NCBI RefSeq assembly: GCF_014898815.1
Contig: NW_026515521.1
Location: 1 to 64,000 of the forward strand
DNA from: Panonychus citri
Lineage: Eukaryota > Arthropoda > Arachnida > Trombidiformes > Tetranychidae
Direction: 5' to 3'
DNA: 64,000 bases
This document shows, piece after piece, positions 49,050 to 60,800 of the stretch. The position numbers and the translations under genes were made by a program. A model generated the notes under the pieces. That model had not been told where the DNA came from. It ran no database searches and worked only from the letters and a program-made list of their open reading frames with translations. Positions within the stretch are counted from its first letter, which is position 1. The number at the start of each line of letters is the position of its first letter.

Positions 49050-49689
49050 TCAAAATATAACTGTTACTTGTCATATATTCAGAATAACTTTACCTTCTAA
49101 CTTTCTACTGCGCTATAGTTAATTCTATCATGCTCATGTAAATTAGGATGATTTGATGTCTGAATGATTAATATTTATAAAACTGTCTCGATATTATTAT
49201 ACCTCAAATTTTAGTTTTACCTTAGAAATTAAAAAACTTCCTAATTAACGAGAAATTAGTCAATATTTACTTACCTGTATATTTAATGAGGAATTATGAG
49301 TTTTCTTGTAAAGTTGTCTTTTCTTGCAGATAAAAGCTTTGATTAAAAGGTTTGGTCAAAATTAGGATCAACGTTGTGTTTTAATCATCAACAGAAATGC
49401 AAGCATCAGCATCCTAAGTATCAACAGCAACAACATCTAGGCCATCATCTTCATTAAAATCATTAAATTCTCACTTCATTTAATAAGCATTCTCATCGTC
49501 CTCCTGTGAGTCCAACTGATCCTCGTTTTGAGCTAACTTATTCAGCGCTTAATGACGAAAACAGAATGTAGAGTAATGCGAAAGTTTTCCTTTAATTCAA
49601 TAATAAGCTTTAATTGGACTTTAATTCAAAGTTCATGAAGAAAATCAATTATTTATTATAATAATAGGGTGATTACCCTAATACTCAAC
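49050..49689. other. spacer with weak coding-like remnant
   Basis: AT-rich spacer. The plus strand at about 49397-49570 reads like Gln/His-rich then Pro-rich codons (CAGCATCCTAAGTATCAACA; HSHRPPVSPTDPRFELTYSA) with stops inside. It may be an orphan exon remnant. Nothing else recognised. Confidence 0.25.
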
Positions 49690-49691
49690 TA

Positions 49692-50700
49692 TAGTCAAGT
49701 ACCTGAAATTGTCCGTACCCAAAACTTTATTAGTACACCGAAGTGTAATGATTTAACATTTAAAACTAAAGGGGAAATCTGTAGCTCATCCAGTGGAGGA
49801 AAGCTGTGCCAGACAACTTAGGGTAGGAAAAATACAATAATTTTGGGTTACAAATAATTAGGTAAAAACAAAAGTTAAATTTACAAATTATATTAATTGG
49901 CTGAGGGTTAATTTGATTGTCCAAAGATCCAATTTGATGATTGTAAATAAGTACCAAGGGTTGAGATGAAAGAGAAGATGAGGTCCGAAAAATAGTTTAA
50001 CTCATTAGGTATGATATGAAGAAAAGAAAAGAAAATTAGAATTTCAATCTTTTAAAATGTGAAAACAATTATTTTAATTATAGATGTGAAGTAATTTTCA
50101 ATCAATTTGTTTAATAATTGTATTTAAAGTATAAAATTTAAAGTATGAGTTTGAGTTAGAGAAAAGAAAGTTGTATTAAATTACCATCAAAACTTACCAA
50201 GAAAACAAAAATGGTTTAAATTATTACAACGCAATAATAGCTCAGTTTTAAGGGTAACAAAAAACAACCAAAGTAACTGTTTAACTATCATAATTTTGGT
50301 ACCGACTTGATCCGTGTGATAAGATAAACAATAATAACACAAAATTAAATATTAAATTCACAGATAAAGTTAATTAAATTAAAGTTTATCAGGAGCGATA
50401 AAAATCGTGTTTTTAACGCAAAACTGTCCATCGGTAGTTGCTCCATCTTTCTAATTGGAACTAACCCCATTGAATTAATTAGAGCAAATATTTTTTTCTT
50501 AATTAAATCTCATCAATATCAAAATAACTTAATAAGATTAAAATTATTCATAGTTTTCATGACAATTTCTGATTGTTTAGAGGATGAGTTCAGGTAAAAT
50601 ATTTTTTTGATAAAAATAATCGATTAATTTACACCCCTTTCAAATCACCCGCTCTACGAATAACCCGTACAAAAAGTGGACAATTTTAGGTACTTGACTG
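49692..50700. mobile_element. non-autonomous DNA transposon with TIRs, TA-flanked
   Basis: The ends form an inverted repeat of about 23 bp: AGTCAAGTACCTGAAATTGTC at the left (from 49693) and GACAATTTTAGGTACTTGACT at the right (50679-50699). One mismatch lies within this span and one at the outermost base. TA dinucleotides flank both ends (49690-49691 and 50701-50702), as in Tc1/mariner-type insertions. About 1 kb inside contains no transposase. It sits between ENaC-GR units 2 and 3. Confidence 0.72.
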
Positions 50701-50922
50701 TATCTGAAATGGGTAATGGTTGAGAATTTGGTTGAAAGCTCAGTAAATTAGTTGATTAAGTGAGTTATTGATTCTCGAAGTTATTTTTATTGTGCAAAGT
50801 GAACATAATTGATGAGTAGATTTATTTGGATTGAGGTGTGTCATCTATGGATTAGCATAATCTTTGCAGTAATTCATGAATACGAATCCATATGATATTT
50901 ATGTTCATTTTGATTAAATGTT

Positions 50923-52040
50923 TCAATGGTTGACAAAATTGATCAATCCAAGTAAAATAGTGAATGAAAGTGTTAAAAGTGATGTGATGAAATTGGGTGA
51001 GATTAACACGAGATCAGCGAAATTAAAACCAACATTAGCTTTTGTTATTCGATTAAGAAAACTTTTTATCTGTATGGAAATCAGATCAATCAATTAATCT
51101 TGTTTGCAATGAAAGAAATGACAATATTTACCTGATCTATCATTGGAATAGAATCAGTTTCCAATGAAAGTTCATACAAATCTTCAAGCGCTCCTTCTGA
51201 GTTTACATGGACACTGTTCAAGTTTGAAGTGAGAAAAGTGATTGCAAATATTTTTACCAAAATTATGAATGACCAAGTAACATGAATGATTAGATTAACC
51301 GAATTTTCCGCTCGAAAGGCAATCGAAAAAAATAAAATAATAATATCCAATGAATCTCGTGAATAATGAAAAGTAACCAAATCTTTGAAGAAAGATTCAG
51401 CTGACAATGTTGATTGAACTGCATAGAAATAGTTTTTCTGATAAGTTTTCAAGCGACCAAGTTGAATCCTTTCATCGTCAGTAAAATTGAACCTTTCGAT
51501 TGACGAATTGATCGTTTGAAATGTAAATGATAGACAAGCTGTAGAATCATTTAGAATGATCAGTAAACAGCAACGACCGAATACCAAAAATGTGAAGAGT
51601 AGAAACATTCCAATGTTAAACTTTTTCAATATCATATAAGTAGAAGCTCCTAATAAATGAAAAGCTAATGTCAGAGTGAACTGTATTAGAACTCTATTGC
51701 TCCTCTTTCTTTGTAGTTTCTTTTCCGTCGATATATCCTCTGGAATATTAATTAGATCAATGTAACGAACATAGCTCCAAAATCGTGACCAGTCAAGTCG
51801 AAAGATCAGTAGAGTTTGGAGAAATGTTCGAATTAGTCCAATCATGAATGAGAAAAATAAAATCATTTCGAACCTCGATGAAGGAGATCGAAATCGAAAA
51901 TGGTGAACCATTTGTTGTATTTCAAGGTACAAACAACAAAAGACCATATCGATGGTTAACACCCAATGGATAATCGGTTTATTCAAAATTTCCCGTTGAA
52001 TTAACCAACAATTTATAACAGTGAATCTATTAGCGTCCAT
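50923..52040 (-). CDS. gustatory-receptor-like 7-TM protein, intact
   Basis: Two exons: 52040-51132 (303 codons) and 51069-50923 (48 codons plus stop), joined in phase 0 (MIDQ|IKSFLNR; donor CAG|GTAAAT, acceptor CATACAG), for 351 aa. Several hydrophobic helices are visible (HWVLTIDMVFCCLYL, LFFSFMIGLIRTFL, LLFTFLVFGRCCLLIIL, SFIILVKIFAITFL, FITSLLTLSFTILLGLINF). A short final exon carrying the last TM is typical of arthropod gustatory receptors. The canonical TY-x5-QF end is not clear. Such receptors are ligand-gated cation channels in chemosensory neurons. The second exon is short and easily missed. Assignment is by topology and exon pattern plus the presence of tandem paralogues. Confidence 0.65.
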
Positions 52041-52772
52041 TTTGTCAGTAAACTATTGCTTTCGATTACGAAGTTAAAGTCTTACTTGGCCTCTTTTGAA
52101 TTTTTTGGAACTACAGTTGCCCTTCAGACCAACTAATAAGAATGGTTATCGTTTCCATAGAGTTTGGAATTAATCAAAAACAAATCATCAATTGCGTCGT
52201 TTGAATGAACAATCAATCAGCATGATACTAATAGAATTGAAAATCATATACATGTATATCAGAAGTTTCGTTTCCTTATTGATTAATTTGTTTTTGAAAA
52301 ACGAAATTCAAAAGCAAAAAATAGTTGAGAACTTTTTTTCTAATCAAATCAATTAATTAATGACACCTTTCCAAGGTGAGTACAGTCTAAGACAGGATTT
52401 AATTGATTAGTTAACTTTTTATTTTTTTTCATCAATAGTTTAGTTAGTAAGCAAAATTAACAGAATTTGATATTGGGTTTGCAATCAAATGATAATAATT
52501 TCGCAATAAGCAATTAACTACTTAACTTTATGTCCCACAACAAATTGTTAATAAGTTGATGAGTGATTTAATCAGTTAATAAGAATAAGGATTCTTGAAT
52601 AGTTTTAAATAATCAATTCTAATAGTATGCCGATAGCTTCAATTAACCAAACGGGATTCGAGAAAGATCAAAGCACAATATGCGCAACAGAATAGGTTAT
52701 GATTAATTTCCGCCAGTGCAAAGACAATGATTTGATTTGATTGATCAAGATTTTGCTACAAATTTGGTTAGA
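52041..52772. other. intergenic, no gene seen
   Basis: AT-rich spacer between the receptor gene and the DEG/ENaC gene 5 upstream on the same strand. No coding pattern or RNA gene was recognised. Confidence 0.45.
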
Positions 52773-53888
52773 TTATTGTTTAATTGCTGGTATTGGAAAA
52801 ATTTGTGGGAACTTTTTGATTACAATGGATTTAGCGTAACCAAGCATAAGAAAAAAAGTTTCCGTTAGCAGGGTGAAAACGGATAAGGCTGAGAATCCAA
52901 GCCAAATCGAAACGACTTCAATAACGTCTCTTTTATAGTCATCCCAAGGGTAAGAATATTTAATGTCACATTGAATGTCCATTGACCGGTCAAGTAGAAA
53001 GGTAAGAGATGATTGATTCAACTGATTGGTCAACATTGTGGTTGTCGTATCGTAGTTGACATATCGACATGGATCAGGTCGTTTAGAGCAGTCAAAAAAT
53101 TTGAGCTCCTTTTTCATCGAACTGTTTAAATTCAAATATCGATAGTTATCAAAAGTCGCATTGAAAAGAGGTACAACTGTAAAGAGTTCAAATGAACTTT
53201 TCAACAAACTTTTCGATTCAGCGATGACACAATCATGATAACTGTGTTGTGTCCGATTCTGACATCCAGGGCCCTCCGGTAAGGGATGAGTGTGTTTAGT
53301 ATGCTTACCAACATTGACCAGCATATGTTCTTGACCATTGGTTATTGAAGTGATGTCATTACGATGTGAAACATAGAGACTGTCAATCGATCCTTGTTCC
53401 GTTAATATCAATGAATAGATTGATAAGTTATGGGAAATTCTGAATATTGAACGACGATAAGGAGGCAGTTTAACACATGAGATTTTGAAAAATATCTCGA
53501 AACCATCGGTGAAATAGGTCACTGGACATTGATGACTGATTTCTCGAGTTCGCAAATTGGGTTTCCTGATGTGCATGGAGAAGTGTTTGAGTTCAGGTCG
53601 AAGATTATTACCAATCTCTCCAATGGTCAAGTCGGTAATAAAATCGATATAATCTTGATTATCTCGATCATTCTCCGGAATATTAAATGGTAAGTCAAGA
53701 CTTTCATTGTCGATCGGAACACTCATGTAAATATCAGGAAATGGGTCTCGTATGTCGGTAAAGTTAACCCGACTCGGCATATTGACCTGTTTCACAAAAT
53801 ACTTAATTGTTAGGTCGTAAACTTGAGGCATCCAAATGAACGAACAAATCAAGCAGAATAAAATAGATATTTTATGTTTAAGGAACAT
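52773..53888 (-). CDS. DEG/ENaC-like channel subunit 5, intact
   Basis: Single-exon gene of 371 aa from the ATG at 53888 (MFLKHKISILFCLICSFIW, TM1). FPDIYMSV follows TM1, then a glycosylated extracellular region with paired Cys (GPGCQNRTQHSYHDC, FFDCSKRPDPCRYV), then TM2 (EVVSIWLGFSALSVFTLLTE) with the G-F-S filter. It is the intact member of the group whose decayed copies are at 45618 and 47920. It lies upstream of an intact gustatory-receptor-like gene on the same strand, the only ENaC-GR pair with both genes whole. Confidence 0.78.
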   Translation of the reverse strand: MFLKHKISILFCLICSFIWMPQVYDLTIKYFVKQVNMPSRVNFTDIRDPFPDIYMSVPIDNESLDLPFNIPENDRDNQDYIDFITDLTIGEIGNNLRPELKHFSMHIRKPNLRTREISHQCPVTYFTDGFEIFFKISCVKLPPYRRSIFRISHNLSIYSLILTEQGSIDSLYVSHRNDITSITNGQEHMLVNVGKHTKHTHPLPEGPGCQNRTQHSYHDCVIAESKSLLKSSFELFTVVPLFNATFDNYRYLNLNSSMKKELKFFDCSKRPDPCRYVNYDTTTTMLTNQLNQSSLTFLLDRSMDIQCDIKYSYPWDDYKRDVIEVVSIWLGFSALSVFTLLTETFFLMLGYAKSIVIKKFPQIFPIPAIKQ

Positions 53889-54437
53889 GGCGATTATCGG
53901 TTGATCATTTCTGAATTTAGAAAAATTTTCAACAATTAACTTATTTGGATCTAAAATAATGAGTCTATTGAATTTCTATTAGAGTTTAAAAGATACTCGA
54001 ATTAGTTTTATCATGATGATTGTTGTCTCATGTTAGCTCATTGAATTCTGATCAGATTTAAATTCAAACCTTTAATTATCCAAGATTTATTCATGACGTA
54101 TCATCTTTTCAAGGTCATTCATTATATTAATCAACATTCTTCTCATCATTTCAATGTCATTATCATCATGTAGGTGTTCATCAAGTGTATTACAATTATC
54201 ATCTTTTTGCAGGGTTAATGATAATTGTTTGGTCATTAGTTTGACCATTAGACCACTGATTATGAAATCATTTACAGGGTGAACTTATGTTTAATGTTAT
54301 GTTTTATTCAATGATCAGCTTTTATTTAGACATTAATTCAGAGTTCATGAGAAAAATCAATTTTTTAATTATCTCAAATGGATAATAGTTTATCATTCAG
54401 TTTAGAGGTTAGTTTGGATTTCAAAAATTACATTGTA
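53889..54437. other. intergenic, upstream region of DEG/ENaC 5
   Basis: AT-rich. Part of it (about 54015-54330) resembles the region upstream of DEG/ENaC gene 2 (about 44820-45110), so the duplication that spread these genes carried upstream sequence too. No gene seen. Confidence 0.45.
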
Positions 54438-54790
54438 TTAAAATTGTACATTCATTGTCAAAATATCAGGAACAACAGGAACGTTTTCAGCTTCGGCTAA
54501 TGTCCAATTTTCAGGAACAAGGATACGAGATGAATTTGATTGGATTATTGATGAAGTTGCTAATCCACTAGAATTACAAATACCCATAACTCGTTCACCA
54601 GAAGAATTGATACCCGAAAACTCAATACCAATTGATGGCATGTAATGAACACTATCATGAAGAGGATATAAACGAAGAGGAACTCGTCCAGTTGCGACGA
54701 GAATATCACTGAAATTCAAAGACCCACAATAATAGATATTGAATAGTTATCTTTTCCAATCGAGAATCAGAACTTTTTTCATGATGAATA
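54438..54790 (-). pseudogene. enoyl-reductase relic of a second FAS copy
   Basis: The minus strand encodes NFSDILVATGRVPLRLYP, IEFSGINSSGERVMGICNS and PVPENWTLAEAENVPVV, which closely match the enoyl-reductase part of the FAS gene (SLNFKDVLIVTGRI, TEFSGIDSLGNRIMGMCA, PVPENWTLAEAATVPVV at about 57560-57800). It lacks the NADPH-binding Rossmann part, and small indels precede it (about 54735-54770). It is a fragment of a duplicated fatty acid synthase just beyond the 3' end of the complete gene. Confidence 0.8.
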
Positions 54791-54834
54791 AAATTTGAAA
54801 ATTTATTTTTCAGTTTTTATTCAGTACAGTTCAT

Positions 54835-57800
54835 TTATCCAGTAGATGCTTTCATTGCCAACGCTTCAAGAATCTCAGTGATTTCTTTCGAATTCTCTAT
54901 AATCATGTTATCGTGTTGTCCAGGTAATTTGAAAACAGTGACAGCTCCATTTGTATACTGTTAAGAAAAGTTTTCGAATCGAATTTCATTATTATGATTA
55001 TCCACCATTAATAAATTAATAAACTTACTTTAGATAATCCATAATCTTCCAAATGATTGAAATCTGCATTAAACTCATGCAAATCTGTTCCTCGAATTAA
55101 AACAATTTCACCGTTGAAATTTTCGTCCACTTTTACAGCGGCAGCTTTTTTCGGCTTATCTACAAAAAGATCAATAGCATCACTTATTTGGTTAACATCA
55201 TATTCAAATGATCCAATCCTGTTGATAGTTGCAGTTGCATATTCTAATTTTTCTTGTTTCGTTTCGAACTCTAACAGTTTTGTTCTCACTTCGTTCTTTT
55301 CATCACTTCTCATATACTGTGAGAAATAATCAAATATAAAGCATATAAATATTGTGCTTTCATCTTTTCCTGCATATTCTTCATAAACATTTCTCGTTTT
55401 GCTGTTTACAATTTCGGGGGATGAATCCATAATGATGAGAGTTTTAACAGAATCTTGGCCCAATTTCTTTTGTAAGCTAATGGCCACTTTGAAGGCTATC
55501 ACTCCACCAAAGCAGAAACCAATAAGATTAAATGTCTTCTCATTTGGATATTTGGTTATAAGTGAGTCCACATAAAAGTTAATAACTTCATCCATTGATT
55601 CGAGATTCTGACAGTCTTTGGTCCAACTGATGCCAATCACTGGTTTTGAGAATGATTCAAATACTGGAATAACGACAGCAAATTGACCCGATTGACCTGG
55701 GAAGTAAAAGTATGGTAATCCAAATTCACTTCTATTCAATGGGATAAATAATTGCGTATGAACATGGAAAATATTTCTGTATATTGGTAATGAATGAGTG
55801 GAGTTGACTTTTTTCTTCTCTGATTTTTTCAATTTATTTTCGAGTTCATCTAATTCACCAACTTTCAGTTCTCGAATTTCATTGGTTGTCATTGAATAAT
55901 CGTAATCAGTATCGAGAGCTTGTTTAATTTCAACTGCCATCAATGAATCAATACCAAGCTCAGATAAAGTTGATTGTGGATCAACTTTAGTTGCATCTTT
56001 AACACTAAGGATATGAAAGATTCTCTGTTTTAATGAGTTTCTATTTCCTATTGATGATGCACTTTTTTTATCAGAAAATGAAACTATGGTGAAAAGTGAA
56101 CTATCATCGGATGACATTAAAGTTTTGTCAAATGAATCCAATACTAAATTCAAACGAATTGGTTCAAGAGAGCTCAACGTCTCGTTAGATCGCACATTCA
56201 TCTCTGTAAATATCCCAACATCACCAACTGTTCCCCATCGAATAGCCAAACCATGTAGTCCATCTAATCTTCTTTTCCTACAAATATTTTCCATCGCTGC
56301 ATTACCGAAACAATAATTGGTCTGTGCAATACTTGAGCTCAACAGCTATTGAAGAAAAGCATACGAAATAATCAATATTGTAGGGCAGAGAGCGAGTTAA
56401 TTGGTCCAAATAACGACAAGCGATAGCTTTTGGTTTGACAGCTTCATCAAATGTTTCAGCTGTTTGATTTTCGAAAAGTCCATCTCTTAGAACTATAGAA
56501 AGATGAAATACTCCACCGATTTGGCCCAATTCTTGTGCTTGATTAATTAATCTCTCAGCTGATTCTGAAGTTGAACAATCTTCATTAGAGATAATAATAT
56601 TCACTCGAGAGTAACTATTGTTTCTCATTCTTTCTAAAATATACTCTTGGTATTTTGTCTTGATTCCAGAACGTGAGGTTAGAACTAGATTAGTCGCTCC
56701 TCTTGATACCATCCAATAGGCAAGTTCGAGTCCTAATCCTCCAAGTCCACCAGTTATTATGTAGCTTTTTTCAAGATCGAAAAATGTTTGACCAATTGAA
56801 CGATAAAGTTCAGCTTTGTTTGGATCTTCATTTTCATTTCTCATTTGAATCAAAACTTTACCAATATGTTTCCCTGTTGCCATAAACCTAAACGACTCTT
56901 CCAGCTGATTCATTTGGAATATCGTTGTCGATAGAGGTACAACTTCGCCTGATTTGATTCCTTCTTTTAACATCTCAATAAGACCATTCCAAACTTGTAT
57001 CCGACCAGGAATCATCTTGATGAACACATCATCTTGCAGAAATGCCAAGCAACAAGCATGAAACGTTTTGTTGAAATCTATGAATTGTGAATCTATTTGG
57101 ATAAATTTATTAATACACAAATATGAAAAACAAAGTATTAGCCGGGCTAATTTAGCCCAGACTTACCCATTTTCGTGTTTTGGATCATATCATATTTACC
57201 AATTTCGATGAAGCGACCGAAATCTGATAAGCATCTGATCGAAGCTTTTAATTTATCATCAGAAAGTGAATTTAAAACCAAATCAACTCCTCGACCATCG
57301 GTCATCTTCATAATCATATCTTCAAATGATGTTGATCGAGAATCACCAATATGATCATCATCGATTGAAGGGAAACGTTTCTTAATGAAATCCCGTTTCT
57401 CTTGTGTTCCAACTGTAGTAAATACTTGACAACCTTTTGATAGACAGATCGAAATAGCTGCTTGACCAACTCCTCCTGAACCTGCATGAATTAAAACACT
57501 TTCACCAGATTGTAAATTTCCTCGAGAAATTAAACCATAATAAGCTGTTAGATAGACAACAGGAACTGTTGCAGCTTCGGCTAATGTCCAATTTTCTGGA
57601 ACTGGAATCTTTGTTAAATAAGTTTCAACGCAAAGAGATGTTCCGATTCCTCCAGCTGCACACATCCCCATGATTCGATTACCTAATGAATCTATTCCAG
57701 AAAACTCAGTTCCAATTAGTGGACCAGCTTGTAACCCGTCGTTGTCCATATTAAATTGTAAATTAATTCTTCCTGTGACAATTAGAACATCTTTGAAATT

Positions 57801-60800
57801 CAAAGACCCAAAATAGATTGTTATCTTTTCATGATCTTCGATGAGCTTCTCCTTAGGAATATGAGTCCAATTACTATGATGTGATTGAAACCATCGCAAA
57901 CTTGAAAGATCACCTTTGGTTTTAATATCAGCATAACATGACATTGTTTCTATTTGTAAATCATCAAGATTGGCAAGTTCACTTTTATACAATCCAATCT
58001 CTCCACTTTCATCAACTTCATTTACTATCAAATCTCTTTCCATTACTTCATCAGGAACAATTATCTCTTCATTATCATCTTTTTTCGGATCATAATAACA
58101 TCTCAAATTATAACCATGTGGATCTTTAACCAGACACATGATGAGTCCAACTATCCCGTTATCATAACCACCTCCAGTTAACCAGATTTTATGATTCTTA
58201 TCTTTCGACAATTCTTTTATCTTATCAATCCAATCATAATTATTATCAAGTTTCACTCTGATAAATGTTACCTGTTGATCTGGATTAGGTGCGAATGGAC
58301 GTCTCAGTAGAACTGAACAATATCCTTCATCGACCATCTCCTTGTGACAAATCCAAGTGAATCCAGCATCGGTTGCGTTACTTTTAAGTGTTGATAAATC
58401 AAAGTTGATCTGTTGATTATTTCCAATCAATTGTTGCCATTCTTGTTCGACTGGTCTTAATTTAGTTCTCGTCATAATTTGACAAAATCCACCTTCTTTT
58501 AGTGAATCAAATAGATTCTTCAACAATGGATCGTATTGATTGCATTTTACTTCAGGTTCGGTATCTTTGTACATGAGAAGAGTTGACTTGTCACGAATAA
58601 AGATAAAATCGTATAACTTTGATTCTGAGCCATTTTCGGTGTTTCCATTCTGAATATTGATCACATTAGAATCAGAATCACTCTTTATAAAATGATTCAT
58701 CGTTGTGAATCCATAATCATTGAAAATATTTTCAACATCGTTTTCAAATAGCTTTTGACTGAAATTACAAAATGCAATGTAGATTTTTTTCTTGATTAAA
58801 TTGTATCTTGCAATACTCAGAATTTGTTCAAGTAAAAATTTTTCTGGTTCATAAAAGAAAAAATCTCGGTACAGAGCATCTTGATATTGGTTGAGAACAG
58901 CATCTAAATTCGAGTCGAAATCTACACTATCGATTAGACTTTTGCATTGTTGTATCTCCAACTCTAAAATTTGTCTTAAAACTTTGTCAGAACTATTGTT
59001 TTCATTGATCTCTGGCTTAAGATCATTAAAATCTATTTGATCAAGCTTTCTTGATTTCAATCTCTCGATATTTTCAATTAATTTCGAGCATTGAAAACTA
59101 TACTCTTGTTGTCTCATTGCTTTTTCATTGCTAAGCTTATGATACGAATTGAATGGGATTAGATTATGGTTTCGTATTTGGTGGTTCACTGTGTTGATCT
59201 TTCTTCTGATTTCTTCGCCTTCTAATCCTTTAAGAATAAAACCGCTCGTGAATCCCGTTCTCGTTTCTTGATTGAAATAAACACTAAGTTTTATAGTAGA
59301 ATCAGAAACTGATCTGACAGTTTCATCGCTAAAGGCACTTAATGTTTCTGGTGGAAACATGTAAACATAATCAATGTAAACAGGAACAATCAGCTTACGG
59401 GACTTCGAAGCCAATAACGAGACCTGTAAACAAGCATCAGAAAAGCTAATCCAATGTCCAGTGTCTTTGACCATACCCCACCTTCCATTAGAAGAAGCTT
59501 CTTCTACACCTTGGAATGATCCTGAATAGTCATAACCACGAATTCTAAGTTCCTTGTAAATATCCTTCTTTTGAAGTATAATCTCTTTTTCTTTGATATT
59601 CTTAAAATCAACAGATAGCAAGTTTACTGTCGGTTTATCAACAAGTCGATATTTTCCAGTTATACAGACATTTTTACTCTCATTAACGTAGATGAGGAAA
59701 GTTTCAAGATCTTCGTTAACTTTCGTGACAAATTTCATTTGACTTGCAGTTGATGTGAATTGTGTTGCTCGAAGAATTTGAACTTGATAAAATTCAACTG
59801 GATTTTCGTTAGGTTCGAGATTTAGAGCTCTACAGATCATTTGCCAAGCGTTATAAAGATAACCTGTTGCTGGAAACAAAATCCTTCCATCTATCTGATG
59901 ACCAGTAAGAAATGACCAGGAAGGGTCGTGAAGATCAATTATTTTGATAAGTTCAGTTTCTTGCTTAAAATACTTGTGATATTTAGTATCAAACCATTCC
60001 TTTTCATGCTTCCATTTAATCAGATGACCAATGGTTGAGTTTCTCTTGGGACTGGATATTCAATTTGATCATAAAGATTTGTAACCATTGGATTAAGACC
60101 ATGAAGATAAATCTGACCAATCATTTTGTAAAGATGCAAAGTCGATTGGTTATAGTTGCTAATTTTTTCAACATCTCTCGATCACTAATTAAGAAGATTG
60201 ATGATTGTCTCGTCTCAACATTTAAACCAATCTCTAGTAACACAGAGTTAGAATCAATCTTTTCTAGCATTTCATTGAAATTAAATGATTCTGTGATACA
60301 GGAAACGAAAAAATGTCCATCAATGATATGCTCTTGATCAGAATTGATAAAGTTTTCACAAAGATTAGTCTTTAATCCGGAATTTGTTTTCAATGGTCTG
60401 AGAAATTTGTTGATTTCAAGTTCAAGTGGTTTTGATACTTCATTAAGCAAAGATGAGTTAAAAGGAATCCCTTTAGTATCAATAAGATTTGTCTTGATAC
60501 TAGGTTCCATTTTTGAGATGAATTTTTTAATCGCATCTTCAGTACCAGTGATCAACGTCCAATCTTCCGACTCATGTGAAGCTAATTCGATACAACCAAA
60601 ATTCATCTCTTCAATTTGTCTCCATGGTAAATTAACATAAGCCATTGCTCCTTTTCCTTTAAATTGTTTACAAGCGACACCAATATGATAACCGATTAAC
60701 AGAGCATCTTCATCAGTTATACATCCAACGGCATAAGAAGCAGCAATTGAACCAATCGAATGACCAATAATACCTTTGGGTTTAATTTCCAAATGTTTAG

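Noticed and set aside
49397..49570. Possible exon with Gln/His-rich and Pro-rich codons
   Set aside because: Stops interrupt it and no splice sites or relatives were found; mentioned only as a weak remnant.
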